From the NCBI GenBank assembly GCA_051162045.1, contig JBISDI010000038.1: DNA of 37,945 bases. One strand, given 5' to 3'. Numbering within the stretch: position 1 is the first letter of the stretch; each line of letters begins with the position of its first letter. Shown piece by piece: positions 23,248 through 33,617 of the stretch. The notes under the pieces were generated by a model, which saw nothing but the letters and a program-made list of their open reading frames with translations, did no database searches and was not told the DNA's origin. This DNA comes from Anaerozeibacter quisquiliarum (lineage in GTDB: Bacteria; Bacillota; Clostridia; Christensenellales; Aristaeellaceae). A program made the position numbers and the translations under genes.

Positions 23248-23261
23248 GTAAAATCTAAGTT

Positions 23262-23298
23262 CGGCAGCCCCGTCCGCTTGCCGCGGACGGGGCTGCCG
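23262..23298 (-). terminator. terminator after the YhcN-like gene
   Basis: Arms 23262-23277 and 23283-23298 form a perfect 16-bp stem with a 5-base loop, 27 bases after the stop of the lipoprotein gene. A mixed T-rich stretch (AACTTAGATTTTAC) follows on the minus strand. Confidence 0.7.
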
Positions 23299-23324
23299 AG
23301 TCGCGTGGGATTGCCTTGCACAAA

Positions 23325-23861
23325 CTATCTGAGCGTCGTGGTGTTGCGGGCGATCTGGTCGATCTGCTGCTTGAGGTCGGGCGGCGTGTTGCCGGCGCGC
23401 TGTTGGTCGGAGAGCGCATAAATCTTCTGCACGTCGCCGGGTTCGGCGGTCACCGCGACCACCTGGATCTGCTTGTCCACCGCCATGACCTCGCCCGCGA
23501 CCATGTCGCGGATGCGCTGGGTCAGCTCGCCCTTGTAGGCATTGTTGAACTTCACGCCCACCAGCGCCGTGCCGCCGTCGGCCACCACGCGCGAGTCCTG
23601 AATCTCGGAGAACATGTTGATGCGCGATTCGACGGCGGCCGCCTGGGTCTGCCAGTTGTAGCTGCTGCCCGCGCCGCTCACGCCCGGCATGGGCGTCGTG
23701 CCTGTGACCGCTCCGGGCGTCGTGCCCGGCATCGGGCCGACCGTCACGGAGGGCATCGGGGTCACCGTTGCCTCAGGCACGACCGGCGGATTGTTGAAGC
23801 AGCCGCCCATCAGCGCCGCAATCAGAATCAGCGTGGCGGGCAATACCATCTTTTTAACCAT
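23325..23861 (-). CDS. YhcN/YlaJ-family lipoprotein
   Basis: A 178-residue predicted lipoprotein. A hydrophobic leader ends in the lipobox LMGGC, whose Cys would be lipidated. A Pro/Thr/Val/Gly-rich spacer follows, and then a compact domain (about 75-165). The domain has ALVGVKFNNAYKG and a region around VAGEVMAVDKQIQVVAVTAEPGDVQKI, which matches YhcN/YlaJ proteins. These are known as sporulation- or germination-associated lipoproteins in Bacillus, though homologs occur in non-sporulating relatives. ATG 23861 has GGGAGG at a 9-base spacer; a GTG at 23870 abuts the ribosome site and is rejected. It lies 82 bases after the nucleoside kinase gene and may share its transcript. Confidence 0.82.
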   Translation of the reverse strand: MVKKMVLPATLILIAALMGGCFNNPPVVPEATVTPMPSVTVGPMPGTTPGAVTGTTPMPGVSGAGSSYNWQTQAAAVESRINMFSEIQDSRVVADGGTALVGVKFNNAYKGELTQRIRDMVAGEVMAVDKQIQVVAVTAEPGDVQKIYALSDQQRAGNTPPDLKQQIDQIARNTTTLR

Positions 23862-23943
23862 GAAAAACACCCTCCCTTGCGCTTTCTATTGTGCGCCGGG
23901 CCGGGTGTTTTATACGCGCATGTACGCCTCCTCAAAAAAGAAT

Positions 23944-25593
23944 TCAGTCGCCCTCGCGGTAGAAGCAGGAGCCGCCGATGAACTCGCGCAGGATGGAGTT
24001 GAGCGGGATCTCATCCTCCACGTCGGCCGACTGGATGTAGTTCAGGAACTTGATTAACCGGTGCGCGCGCGTGTAGTGCGGGCTGTCGGGGTCGATCGCC
24101 ATCAGCATCGGGTAGGCATACTTCTTGAGCACCGCCAGCTCGTAGAGCAGCGTGGTGTTGAACATCACATCGGCGCTTTCCTGAAACGGGAAGATGTACT
24201 TGTGCTCGCCCAGCCGCACGGAATTCCACATGTCCATCGTGGCTTCGGGCAGGGTGCCCCGAAATTGGTGATCGCGCACCATGCGCCTGAGCAGCCGCAC
24301 GTCGGTGGTGCGGATGCGGTTGTGGTCGTCGAGATTCAGCGTGGTCAGGGCGCTGACGTAGATCATGAACTTGCGATCGCGCGCCACGTCGCGCGTCAGT
24401 TGGTCGTTGAGCGCGTGGATGCCCTCCACGATGACGGGCTGGCCGGCGTCGAGGCTGAGCCGGTGGCTCCTGTCCGAGCGCCGGCCGAGCTTGAAGTCGA
24501 AAAGGGGCGCGTCCACGCTCTCGCCCATGAGCAGAGACACCAGCTGCTCATTGAACAGCTTAACGTCCAGCGTGTCCAGCCGTTCGAGGTCGGGCTTGCC
24601 GTCCTCTTCGAGCGGGATCTTGTCGCGGTCGAGGTAGTAGTCGTCAAGCGACAGCTTCATCGGGGTCAGGCCCCTGACCCGAAGCTGGGTGTTCAGCCGG
24701 TTGGCAAACGTGGTCTTGCCCGACGAGGACGGCCCGGCGATCAGGATCAACTGCGCGCCTCCGGCCTCGAACTGGCTCGCGATGTCGCTCACCGATTTTT
24801 CGTGCAGCGCCTCGTTGACGCGGATGAACTCGCGCAGCCCGCGCGTGCCCGTCATTTCGTTGAGGTCGGCCACGTTTTCACAGCCGAGTATGCGCGCCCA
24901 ATGGGCGGTTTCGGCGAAGGTGCGCATCAGCATGGGCGATTCCCGAAAGTCGGCGGGGCGGCCCGGATCGTTCGGGTCGGGCAGCTGCAGCTCCAGCCCC
25001 GGCAGGTGGAAGCGCACGGCGAACACCGGCGTGTAGCCGGTCGAGGGCGCCATTTCGCCGTAGAAGTACTCGAGCATGTCGCCGGCGCGGTACAGCTGGA
25101 AGTGCTCGTAGGGCCGGTAGGTCAAAAGGCGCACCTTGTCCTCGTGCCCCAGCCGGCGGAAATACTCGATCGCCTCGCCGCGGCTGATCGCCACCTTCTC
25201 GTAGGGTAGGTCCTGCTCGATCAGATCGCGCATCATCCGCTCGATGCGCCGCGCCGCCTCGGCGTTCATCGCCCGGCCCCGAACGGTCACGAACACCCCG
25301 ATCTGCGTGGAATTCTCGACCCGCACGCGCGCCTCGGGGAACAGCTTGCGCATCGCCAACAGCAGAACAAACCGCAGCGAGCGCTCGTAGATGCGCCGGC
25401 CCTCCTCGGTTTGAAGCGTCAGCGAGGTCGCATCGCGTCCGGGCTGCACCTGCGCTTCGAGCGGCAACGTCCGCCCGCCGACACGTACGCCCAGCGCGCG
25501 ACGCGGATCGTCCGGGTAAAGGAGCCGGACCGCGTCGAGATAACGCGCGCGCGCCGTCAGGGATAACGTCTGTCCGTCCAAGGTGATGTTCAT
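23944..25593 (-). CDS. uridine kinase-like nucleoside kinase with ThrRS-like N-terminal region
   Basis: A 549-residue protein of the Udk-related nucleoside kinase group. A TGS-like start (MNITLDGQTLSL, about 1-60) and a domain resembling the second additional domain of threonyl-tRNA synthetase (about 65-200) precede the PRK/uridine-kinase domain (about 275-480). The kinase domain has the Walker A loop IAGPSSSGKTTFANR, the substrate region LSLDDYYLDRDKIP, and VIVEGIHALND. This architecture is common in Clostridia. The expected reaction is ATP-dependent phosphorylation of a pyrimidine or other nucleoside, but specificity is not proven. A GGAGG lies 9 bases before ATG 25593, and a good promoter lies just upstream. 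A nucleoside-type ABC importer at 33618-37162 could supply substrate, which is inference. Confidence 0.85.
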   Translation of the reverse strand: MNITLDGQTLSLTARARYLDAVRLLYPDDPRRALGVRVGGRTLPLEAQVQPGRDATSLTLQTEEGRRIYERSLRFVLLLAMRKLFPEARVRVENSTQIGVFVTVRGRAMNAEAARRIERMMRDLIEQDLPYEKVAISRGEAIEYFRRLGHEDKVRLLTYRPYEHFQLYRAGDMLEYFYGEMAPSTGYTPVFAVRFHLPGLELQLPDPNDPGRPADFRESPMLMRTFAETAHWARILGCENVADLNEMTGTRGLREFIRVNEALHEKSVSDIASQFEAGGAQLILIAGPSSSGKTTFANRLNTQLRVRGLTPMKLSLDDYYLDRDKIPLEEDGKPDLERLDTLDVKLFNEQLVSLLMGESVDAPLFDFKLGRRSDRSHRLSLDAGQPVIVEGIHALNDQLTRDVARDRKFMIYVSALTTLNLDDHNRIRTTDVRLLRRMVRDHQFRGTLPEATMDMWNSVRLGEHKYIFPFQESADVMFNTTLLYELAVLKKYAYPMLMAIDPDSPHYTRAHRLIKFLNYIQSADVEDEIPLNSILREFIGGSCFYREGD

Positions 25594-25644
25594 ATGCGCC
25601 GTCCTCCGCTTCTCAGCTTTACGTAGTATGTCAAACGGATTTCC

Positions 25645-25673
25645 ATTATATCACCGCGCGGCCGATTTGTAAA
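25645..25673 (-). promoter_or_regulatory. sigma-A extended -10 promoter of the nucleoside kinase gene
   Basis: Minus strand: TTTACA (25673-25668), a 17-base spacer ending TGA, and TATAAT (25650-25645). Confidence 0.8.
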
Positions 25674-25776
25674 ACAGAGGGTACGGAGAATACCATGGGA
25701 CGCAGCGAACAGCTAACAGAAACTTAACACGTCAATTTATTACATAAGTATTGCATTTATCATTCATGTTTAGTAA

Positions 25777-25782
25777 TATAAT
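25777..25782 (+). promoter_or_regulatory. candidate -10 box before the Spo0A-like gene
   Basis: TATAAT at 25777-25782 in a clearly AT-rich stretch (about 25690-25800). No good -35 stands at 16-18 bases; TTGCAT at 25751-25756 is 20 bases away. The promoter may depend on an activator or use another sigma factor. I saw no convincing sigma-H motif. Confidence 0.45.
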
Positions 25783-25849
25783 GCTCACAGAAGGCTTTGG
25801 GTGAGTTTGATTGGCGCAAGGGAAGCGTATTAGAATAGGAGGAGGATTG

Positions 25850-26557
25850 ATGATACGGTTGATGATGGCCGACAACAACGCGGACGCGCGCCGACAGCTG
25901 GGCGACTACCTTGGGCAATGCAGGGGAATCGAGGTCATCGCTTCGGTCGGAGACGGAGGGGAAGCGATCAAGGTTCTCAAGGAGCAAACGCCCGACTTGC
26001 TGCTTTTAGAATTGGCGATCCCGGTGATAGACGGCCTGGAGGTACTGCGCATGCTGAGAGGCGATCCTCGACTTAAGGGGCTCAAGGTGCTGGTGCTGTC
26101 GTGCATGATGCGCGACCACCTGATCCAGCAGGCGATGGAGTTGGGCGCGGTGTACTACCTTATCAAGCCCTGCGATCGGGATCTGGTGTACAGGAGGATC
26201 GTGGAATTCGCGGAGCAAGGGGATAGCCCGTGCGTCCCGGCACCCAACCGCACGCAGCGTGCGGGGTCGCTGCTCAGGCAGCAGGGCATATCGAGTGCGT
26301 CGAAGGGCAGCCGGTATTTGAGGGCGGCGATTGAGACGGCGCTGGCCTCGCCGGGCGACGGCCTGAGGGTGACCAAGCAGCTGTATCCGGAGGTGGCGCG
26401 CTACTTCGGGACGGAGACGCACTGCGTGGAGCGCGCGATCCGCGCTTCGATCGAGTCGGCCTGGGCGCGCGGCGCGATGCAGCGCGGCGGCTGGTTTGAG
26501 GGCTGCCGCAGGCCAAGCAACGGAGAGTTTCTGGCGCGGATACTGGAAGAGCTGTAG
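25850..26557 (+). CDS. Spo0A-like response regulator lacking the phospho-acceptor Asp
   Basis: A 235-residue two-domain protein. The receiver domain (1-118) has DNN at 8-10, where Spo0A has DDN, a Ser in VLVLSCMM at the usual Thr position, and the Lys in YYLIKPCD. The phosphorylation site reads PDLLLLELAIPVIDG, so Glu54 stands where Spo0A and other receivers have Asp. The C-terminal domain (about 129-235) is clearly Spo0A type: KGSRYLRAAIE, VTKQLYPEVARYFGT, the recognition-helix region HCVERAIRASIESAWARG, and RPSNGEFLARILEEL. The protein is therefore likely a DNA-binding regulator of the Spo0A family that does not use Asp phosphorylation, or mimics the phosphorylated state. It may be a paralog of the true Spo0A. 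ATG 25850 follows AGGAGGAGG; TTG 25847 is the alternative. It is monocistronic and divergent from the nucleoside kinase. Confidence 0.85.
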   Translation: MIRLMMADNNADARRQLGDYLGQCRGIEVIASVGDGGEAIKVLKEQTPDLLLLELAIPVIDGLEVLRMLRGDPRLKGLKVLVLSCMMRDHLIQQAMELGAVYYLIKPCDRDLVYRRIVEFAEQGDSPCVPAPNRTQRAGSLLRQQGISSASKGSRYLRAAIETALASPGDGLRVTKQLYPEVARYFGTETHCVERAIRASIESAWARGAMQRGGWFEGCRRPSNGEFLARILEEL

Positions 26558-26703
26558 AAGAAGAACCCGCTTGAGCGTGATGGGCGTCCAGAGGGCACAA
26601 CCTTTGGCGGGGTTTGGGGGCGCACCCGACCGCGCCCAGTGGGGAAGAAGGGAGGGCGCCCGCCCAATGAGCGCGCGATGCCGAAGGGCGTCACACGAAC
26701 AGC

Positions 26704-26719
26704 CAGCCCGGACGGGCTG
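26704..26719. repeat. short hairpin in the region after the Spo0A-like gene
   Basis: CAGCCCG (26704-26710) and CGGGCTG (26713-26719) pair perfectly around two bases. It is part of a 462-base gap (26558-27019) in which I see no gene. The gap holds this hairpin, the long palindrome at 26847-26891 and the dispersed repeat at 26948-26990. Confidence 0.4.
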
Positions 26720-26846
26720 AGGCGGCCGTTGCGAATTGCGTGGAACCTCAACGTTCCCCCGCAACCGCGCGCCGCCGTATCCGTCCCCCAAGCATCAGAG
26801 CCGCGCGGCCGATTCCGGGCTGCGGCGGCACGGCGTCCCCAATGTG

Positions 26847-26891
26847 CCGAACGCAATAGGCGCTGCCAGCGGCAGCGCCTATTGCGTTCGG
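26847..26891. repeat. long perfect palindrome (21-bp stem)
   Basis: Arms 26847-26867 and 26871-26891 are perfectly complementary around a 3-base loop. There is no T tract on either strand. It lies between the convergent Spo0A-like gene and gyrA, where it could stall transcription from both sides, or it could be a mobile palindromic repeat. Confidence 0.75.
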
Positions 26892-26947
26892 GACGAGTCC
26901 GCCCCCGTTTCGTATAACCGCGTTCCCCTCGTCCTGCCATCGGGCCG

Positions 26948-26990
26948 CCACCCCGCCTGCGGGCATCCCTCCCGGGAGGGGAGTGGGGCG
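26948..26990 (+). repeat. dispersed repeat, copy 2 (inverted copy at 9391-9435)
   Basis: It shares the block CACCCCGCCTGCGGGCA and the palindrome CCCTCC(C/T)GGGAGGGG with the minus strand of 9391-9435, about 39 of 42 positions in all. It ends 30 bases before the gyrA stop codon. Confidence 0.7.
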
Positions 26991-27019
26991 GGCGATCCGA
27001 TGTCAATCTCCCTCGAAAT

Positions 27020-29602
<2,583 letters not shown>

Positions 29603-29767
29603 GGGCTTACCCTCCCTAGATGGTTTCTGCCCGGATTAAGACAACCGTCTTTCACGGTCTTTTTGCGCCATGCCGCGTTGTTTCCCCTTGAAATACGCCC
29701 GGTATTCCTGCGGGAAAACGCCTTATCCGGCACAAAGATCCGGCCGTCCCAGCCCGGGCAAACCCCA

Positions 29768-31699
29768 TCAAATATCCAGATCCGCGACCAATTTCGCGTT
29801 TGCCTCGATGAATTCCCTTCGGGGTTCCACCTGGTCGCCCATGAGCAGCGAAAGCATCTCGTCGGCGGCGATGGCGTCCTTGATCCCGACTCTAAACATC
29901 GAGCGGGTCTCGGGGTTCATCGTGGTCTCCCACAGCTGTTCCGCGCTCATCTCGCCGAGGCCCTTGTAGCGCTGGATGTCGGGCTTGGCCTCGCGCCCCA
30001 TCTCGCCCAACAGCGATTGCAGCTGCTCGTCGTTGTAGACGTAGCGGTGCTGCTTGCCGCGCGACACCTTGTACAGCGGCGGCTGGGCGATGTAGACGTA
30101 GCCCTCCTCGATCAGCCGCGGCATGTGGCGGTAGAAAAAGGTCAGCAGCAAGATGCGGATGTGGCTGCCGTCCACATCGGCGTCGGTCATGCACACGATC
30201 CGGTGGTAGCGCAGCTTGTCCGGGTCAAACTCGGGTCCGAAGCCGCCGCCGAACGCGGTAATCATGGCCTTGATCTCGGCGTTGGCGAGGATCTTGTCCA
30301 TGCGCGTCTTCTCGACATTCAGGATCTTGCCGCGCAGCGGCAGGATCGCCTGGAAGTGGCGGTCGCGCCCGGTCTTGGCCGAGCCGCCGGCCGAGTCGCC
30401 TTCGACCAAGAAGATTTCGCACTTGGCCGGGTCGCGCTCGGAACAGTCGGCGAGCTTCCCCGGCAGCGAGCCGGATTCCAGCGCCGTCTTGCGCCGTGTC
30501 AGGTCGCGCGCCTTGCGCGCGGCCTCGCGCGCGCGCGCCGCCGACAGGCACTTGTCCAGCACCATCCGCGCGACGCTCGGGTTTTCCTCGAAGAATATCT
30601 GAAGCTTCTCGCTGACCAGCGAATCGACCAGCGCGCGCACCTCGCTGTTGCCCAGCTTGGTCTTGGTCTGGCCCTCGAACTGCGGCTCCATCAGCTTGAC
30701 CGACACGATCGCGGTCAGCCCCTCGCGGATGTCCTCGCCGGTCAGGTTCTGGTCGTTGCCCTTGAGGATGTTCATCTTACGCCCGTAGTCGTTGACCACG
30801 CGCGTCAGCGCCGAGCGGAAGCCCATCAGGTGCGTGCCGCCCTCGGGCGTGTGGATGTTGTTGGCGAAGCACAGCGTCATTTCATTGAAGCCGTCGTTCC
30901 ATTGCAGCGCGATCTCGACCATGGTGCCGCCCCGCGCGCCCTCGATGTAGACCGGCGGCTTGTGCAGCGGTTCCTTGTGGTGGTTGAGGTATTCCACGAA
31001 CGACACGATGCCGCCCTCGTAGTGATATTCCTTGCATACCTCGGGTTCCGCGCGCTCGTCAACCAGCTCGATGCGGATGCCCTTATTGAGGAAGGCCATC
31101 TCGCGCAGCCGGGTTTTCAGCGTATCGAAATCGAAATGCCCGGTTTCGAAGATGCCCGATTCCGGATCCTCGCCCGTCTTGACATCGGGCCAGAAGTTAA
31201 CCGTGGTGCCGGTGCGGTCGGTCTCGCCGATCACCTTGAGGTCATATAAAATTTTGCCGCGCTCGTACTCCTGGCGGTACACCTTGCCATCCTGGTACAC
31301 GGTGACCGACATGTGACGCGAGAGCGCGTTGACCACCGACGCGCCCACGCCGTGCAGGCCGCCGGACACCTTGTAGCCCTCGCCGCCGAACTTGCCGCCC
31401 GCGTGCAGCACCGTCAGACAGACCTCGACCGCGGGCCGCCCCATCTTGGGGTGGATGCCCACCGGGAAGCCGCGCCCGTTGTCCTGGATTTCGACCGAGC
31501 CGTCCGCCTTGAGCGCGACCAGAATGTGATCGCAATACCCGGCCAGCGCCTCGTCCACCGCGTTGTCCACGATTTCATAAACCAGGTGGTGCAGGCCCCG
31601 CTCATCGGTCGAGCCGATGTACATGCTGGGGCGCTTGCGTACCGCCTCCAGGCCCTCCAGCACCTGAATTTGACTCTCGTCATAATGGTTGTGTGCCAT
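29768..31699 (-). CDS. gyrB: DNA gyrase subunit B
   Basis: The ATPase subunit of gyrase, 643 residues, normal length for the Gram-positive form. The GHKL ATPase domain shows EIVDNAVDEALAG, IQDNGRGFPVGIHPK and GGLHGVGASVVNALS. The transducer domain follows, and then the TOPRIM domain with LVEGDSAGGSAKTGRDR, LPLRGKILNVEK and the metal-binding DADVDGSHI. The C-terminal part ends near VEPRREFIEANAK, as in other GyrB. A purine-rich AAAGGA ribosome site precedes the ATG. Transcribed from the promoter at 31771-31799, probably together with gyrA. Confidence 0.97.
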   Translation of the reverse strand: MAHNHYDESQIQVLEGLEAVRKRPSMYIGSTDERGLHHLVYEIVDNAVDEALAGYCDHILVALKADGSVEIQDNGRGFPVGIHPKMGRPAVEVCLTVLHAGGKFGGEGYKVSGGLHGVGASVVNALSRHMSVTVYQDGKVYRQEYERGKILYDLKVIGETDRTGTTVNFWPDVKTGEDPESGIFETGHFDFDTLKTRLREMAFLNKGIRIELVDERAEPEVCKEYHYEGGIVSFVEYLNHHKEPLHKPPVYIEGARGGTMVEIALQWNDGFNEMTLCFANNIHTPEGGTHLMGFRSALTRVVNDYGRKMNILKGNDQNLTGEDIREGLTAIVSVKLMEPQFEGQTKTKLGNSEVRALVDSLVSEKLQIFFEENPSVARMVLDKCLSAARAREAARKARDLTRRKTALESGSLPGKLADCSERDPAKCEIFLVEGDSAGGSAKTGRDRHFQAILPLRGKILNVEKTRMDKILANAEIKAMITAFGGGFGPEFDPDKLRYHRIVCMTDADVDGSHIRILLLTFFYRHMPRLIEEGYVYIAQPPLYKVSRGKQHRYVYNDEQLQSLLGEMGREAKPDIQRYKGLGEMSAEQLWETTMNPETRSMFRVGIKDAIAADEMLSLLMGDQVEPRREFIEANAKLVADLDI

Positions 31700-31770
31700 G
31701 CCGTCATCCTTTCGGTTGAAGCGTCAAACCGCGCCTCCAAGGGGATTTCCAAAACTCTCTTTTCCTATAT

Positions 31771-31799
31771 ATTATATCACTTTTCGGGCAATATATCCA
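31771..31799 (-). promoter_or_regulatory. extended -10 promoter of gyrB-gyrA
   Basis: Minus strand: TGA then TATAAT (31776-31771), with a weak -35 TGGATA (31799-31794) at a 17-base spacer. The leader to the gyrB ATG is about 65 bases. Confidence 0.65.
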
Positions 31800-31908
31800 G
31801 CCCCTCAAACGGCCCGTCAGAATTTTACAACGCCCGCCGCGCAAGGGCGTGGATATGGCGCCGGCGGGCGGCCGAATGGCCTCGGAGCATTGATCGAGAA
31901 GATAGCGT

Positions 31909-31941
31909 ACGGGGCCGCAGCGCATGACGCTACAGCCCCGT
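31909..31941. repeat. hairpin in the gyrB / glycosidase intergenic region
   Basis: ACGGGGC (31909-31915) pairs with GCCCCGT (31935-31941), with an inner AGCG/CGCT stem. On the + strand it is followed by TTGTT. It may be part of the termination region of the transporter-glycosidase operon. Confidence 0.45.
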
Positions 31942-31970
31942 TTGTTCCGCCGCCATCTGTCGGGAGGCGG

Positions 31971-32003
31971 CGCGCAGGGGCGACCTGGGGTCGCCCCTGC
32001 GCG
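31971..32003. repeat. palindromic intergenic hairpin (15-bp stem)
   Basis: Arms 31971-31985 and 31989-32003 are perfectly complementary around TGG. It begins 18 bases after the glycosidase stop on the minus strand. The core CGCAGGGGCGA resembles the hairpin after proS (21478-21507), suggesting a repeat family placed behind genes. Confidence 0.65.
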
Positions 32004-32021
32004 GGTATCATCCGTTCGAGC

Positions 32022-33590
32022 TTATACTCGCCAGACCACGAAGCTCTGCGGCTGCACGGCGCAGGTGCCGCCGTGCAATGTGCCGCCGCCGATGGCAAAG
32101 ATCGGCTGCCCGTCTTCAACGTCCAGCCCGACACTGGCCTTTGTCGAGCCGGGGTTGACGGCCAGCACGAGGCCGCCGCGCCGGTAGACGAACGGGAGGT
32201 CCGCTTCGCCGTGCAGCACAGTAAGGTTGGGCTTCGACTGCAGGTCGGGCTCGGACGCGCGCAGCTTCAAAAGCGCCTTGACCGTGCTCAGCAGCGAATC
32301 GGCATCCTGCTCCTGCGCCTCGACGGTCGGGGCGTCCGCCGACGCGTCCACGGGCAGGTAGAGTTGCTCCGGCGCGGCGGTGGAAAAGCCCAAATTCGCC
32401 CCCGCGCTCCACTGCATCGGGGTGCGCGCGCCGGTGCGGTAGTAGCCGCCCTCCTTGGTGGGCAGCTCGGCCTGATAGCGCATGCCGATCTCGTCGCCGT
32501 AGTACAGGAAAGGCACGCCGGGCAGGGTGAAGATGACGGCATAGGCCAGAGCGAGCTCCTTGGGGGACAGCGTGTGGCTGATCCGGGCCACGTCGTGGTT
32601 GCCGGTCACCAGGCTGATGTAGCCCGCGTCCTTGGTGTTGTCGTAGTGGTACAAATAATCGACCAGGAAGCGCCGGATGTCCCCGCCGGCGTCCCGCTTG
32701 AAGAAGCTGTGGTTGTCGCCCTGGGGCTGGTTGTATTCGTCGAGCGCATAGTCGCGCAGCAGGCTCTGATAGCCGGAGTTTTTCTTGAAGGCCAGCAGGA
32801 AGTCCATGTGGAAGCCCGCGCGGATGGCCCGCGTGGGATCGCTCCACTCGGCCACGATGGCCGCCTCGGGGTATTGGGCGTCCAGCATGGCGCGGATGTT
32901 TTGCCAAATGGCCGACGTGCCGCTCTTTTCCTCGTCGTCATACTTGACCAAGGACGCCGCCATGTCCACGCGGAAGCCGTCGCAGCCGGCATCCAGCCAG
33001 AAGCGCATGATGTCCTTGATCTCCTCGCGCGTGGCGATGCTGTCGGGGTGATCCATGCCAAGCTGCCACGGCTCCTGCGGGTTCAAAAAACCGAAGTTCA
33101 GCGCCGGCTGGCACTTGAAGAAGTTGGTGATGTACACCGCCGCGCGCTCGTGCTCGCCGCCGATGAAGCCCAGCCCCTCGGCGCGCGTGAAGCAGTGGTC
33201 GGTCCAGATGTAACGGTTTCGGTACTTAACCGGGTGGGCCTTGGCGCTCTCGACGAACCAGGGGTGATCCTCGGCGGTGTGGCCGGGCACCAGGTCGAGC
33301 AGCACACGAATGCCCCGCTTGTGCGCCTCGACGAACAGCCGTTTCAGGTCGTCGTTCGTGCCGTAACGCGGGGCCGTCTTGCGGTAGTCGCGCACGTCGT
33401 AGCCCGCGTCCTTGAACGGAGAGTCAAAGCAGGGGTTGAGCCACAGCGCGTTGCAGCCGAGGCCCCGGATGTAGTCGAGCTTCGAGATGATCCCCTCGAA
33501 ATCCCCGATCCCGTCCCCGTTCGTGTCCAGGAACGACTGGGGGTAGATCTCGTAGAAGACGGCGTTTTCCAACCACTTGGGCATGGGCAT
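32022..33590 (-). CDS. GH13 family glycosidase (alpha-amylase / alpha-glucosidase type)
   Basis: A 522-residue cytosolic (no signal peptide) glycoside hydrolase or transglycosylase of the alpha-amylase superfamily. The (beta/alpha)8 barrel opens with WLENAVFYEIYPQSFLDTNGDGIGD. The four conserved regions are DLVPGHT (region I, with Gly where Asn is usual but the His kept), GFRVDMAA (nucleophile Asp), IVAEWSD (acid/base Glu) and VTGNHDVARI (transition-state Asp). A C-terminal beta-sandwich domain ends VVWRV. It is close to oligo-1,6-glucosidase or trehalose-synthase-like subfamilies, but substrate cannot be fixed. ATG 33590 has GGAGGAGG at a 7-base spacer. It starts 27 bases after the second permease gene, so it is the last gene of that ABC transporter operon. 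Confidence 0.9.
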   Translation of the reverse strand: MPMPKWLENAVFYEIYPQSFLDTNGDGIGDFEGIISKLDYIRGLGCNALWLNPCFDSPFKDAGYDVRDYRKTAPRYGTNDDLKRLFVEAHKRGIRVLLDLVPGHTAEDHPWFVESAKAHPVKYRNRYIWTDHCFTRAEGLGFIGGEHERAAVYITNFFKCQPALNFGFLNPQEPWQLGMDHPDSIATREEIKDIMRFWLDAGCDGFRVDMAASLVKYDDEEKSGTSAIWQNIRAMLDAQYPEAAIVAEWSDPTRAIRAGFHMDFLLAFKKNSGYQSLLRDYALDEYNQPQGDNHSFFKRDAGGDIRRFLVDYLYHYDNTKDAGYISLVTGNHDVARISHTLSPKELALAYAVIFTLPGVPFLYYGDEIGMRYQAELPTKEGGYYRTGARTPMQWSAGANLGFSTAAPEQLYLPVDASADAPTVEAQEQDADSLLSTVKALLKLRASEPDLQSKPNLTVLHGEADLPFVYRRGGLVLAVNPGSTKASVGLDVEDGQPIFAIGGGTLHGGTCAVQPQSFVVWRV

Positions 33591-33617
33591 ATGAATTCCT
33601 CCTCCCACTATGTTGAC

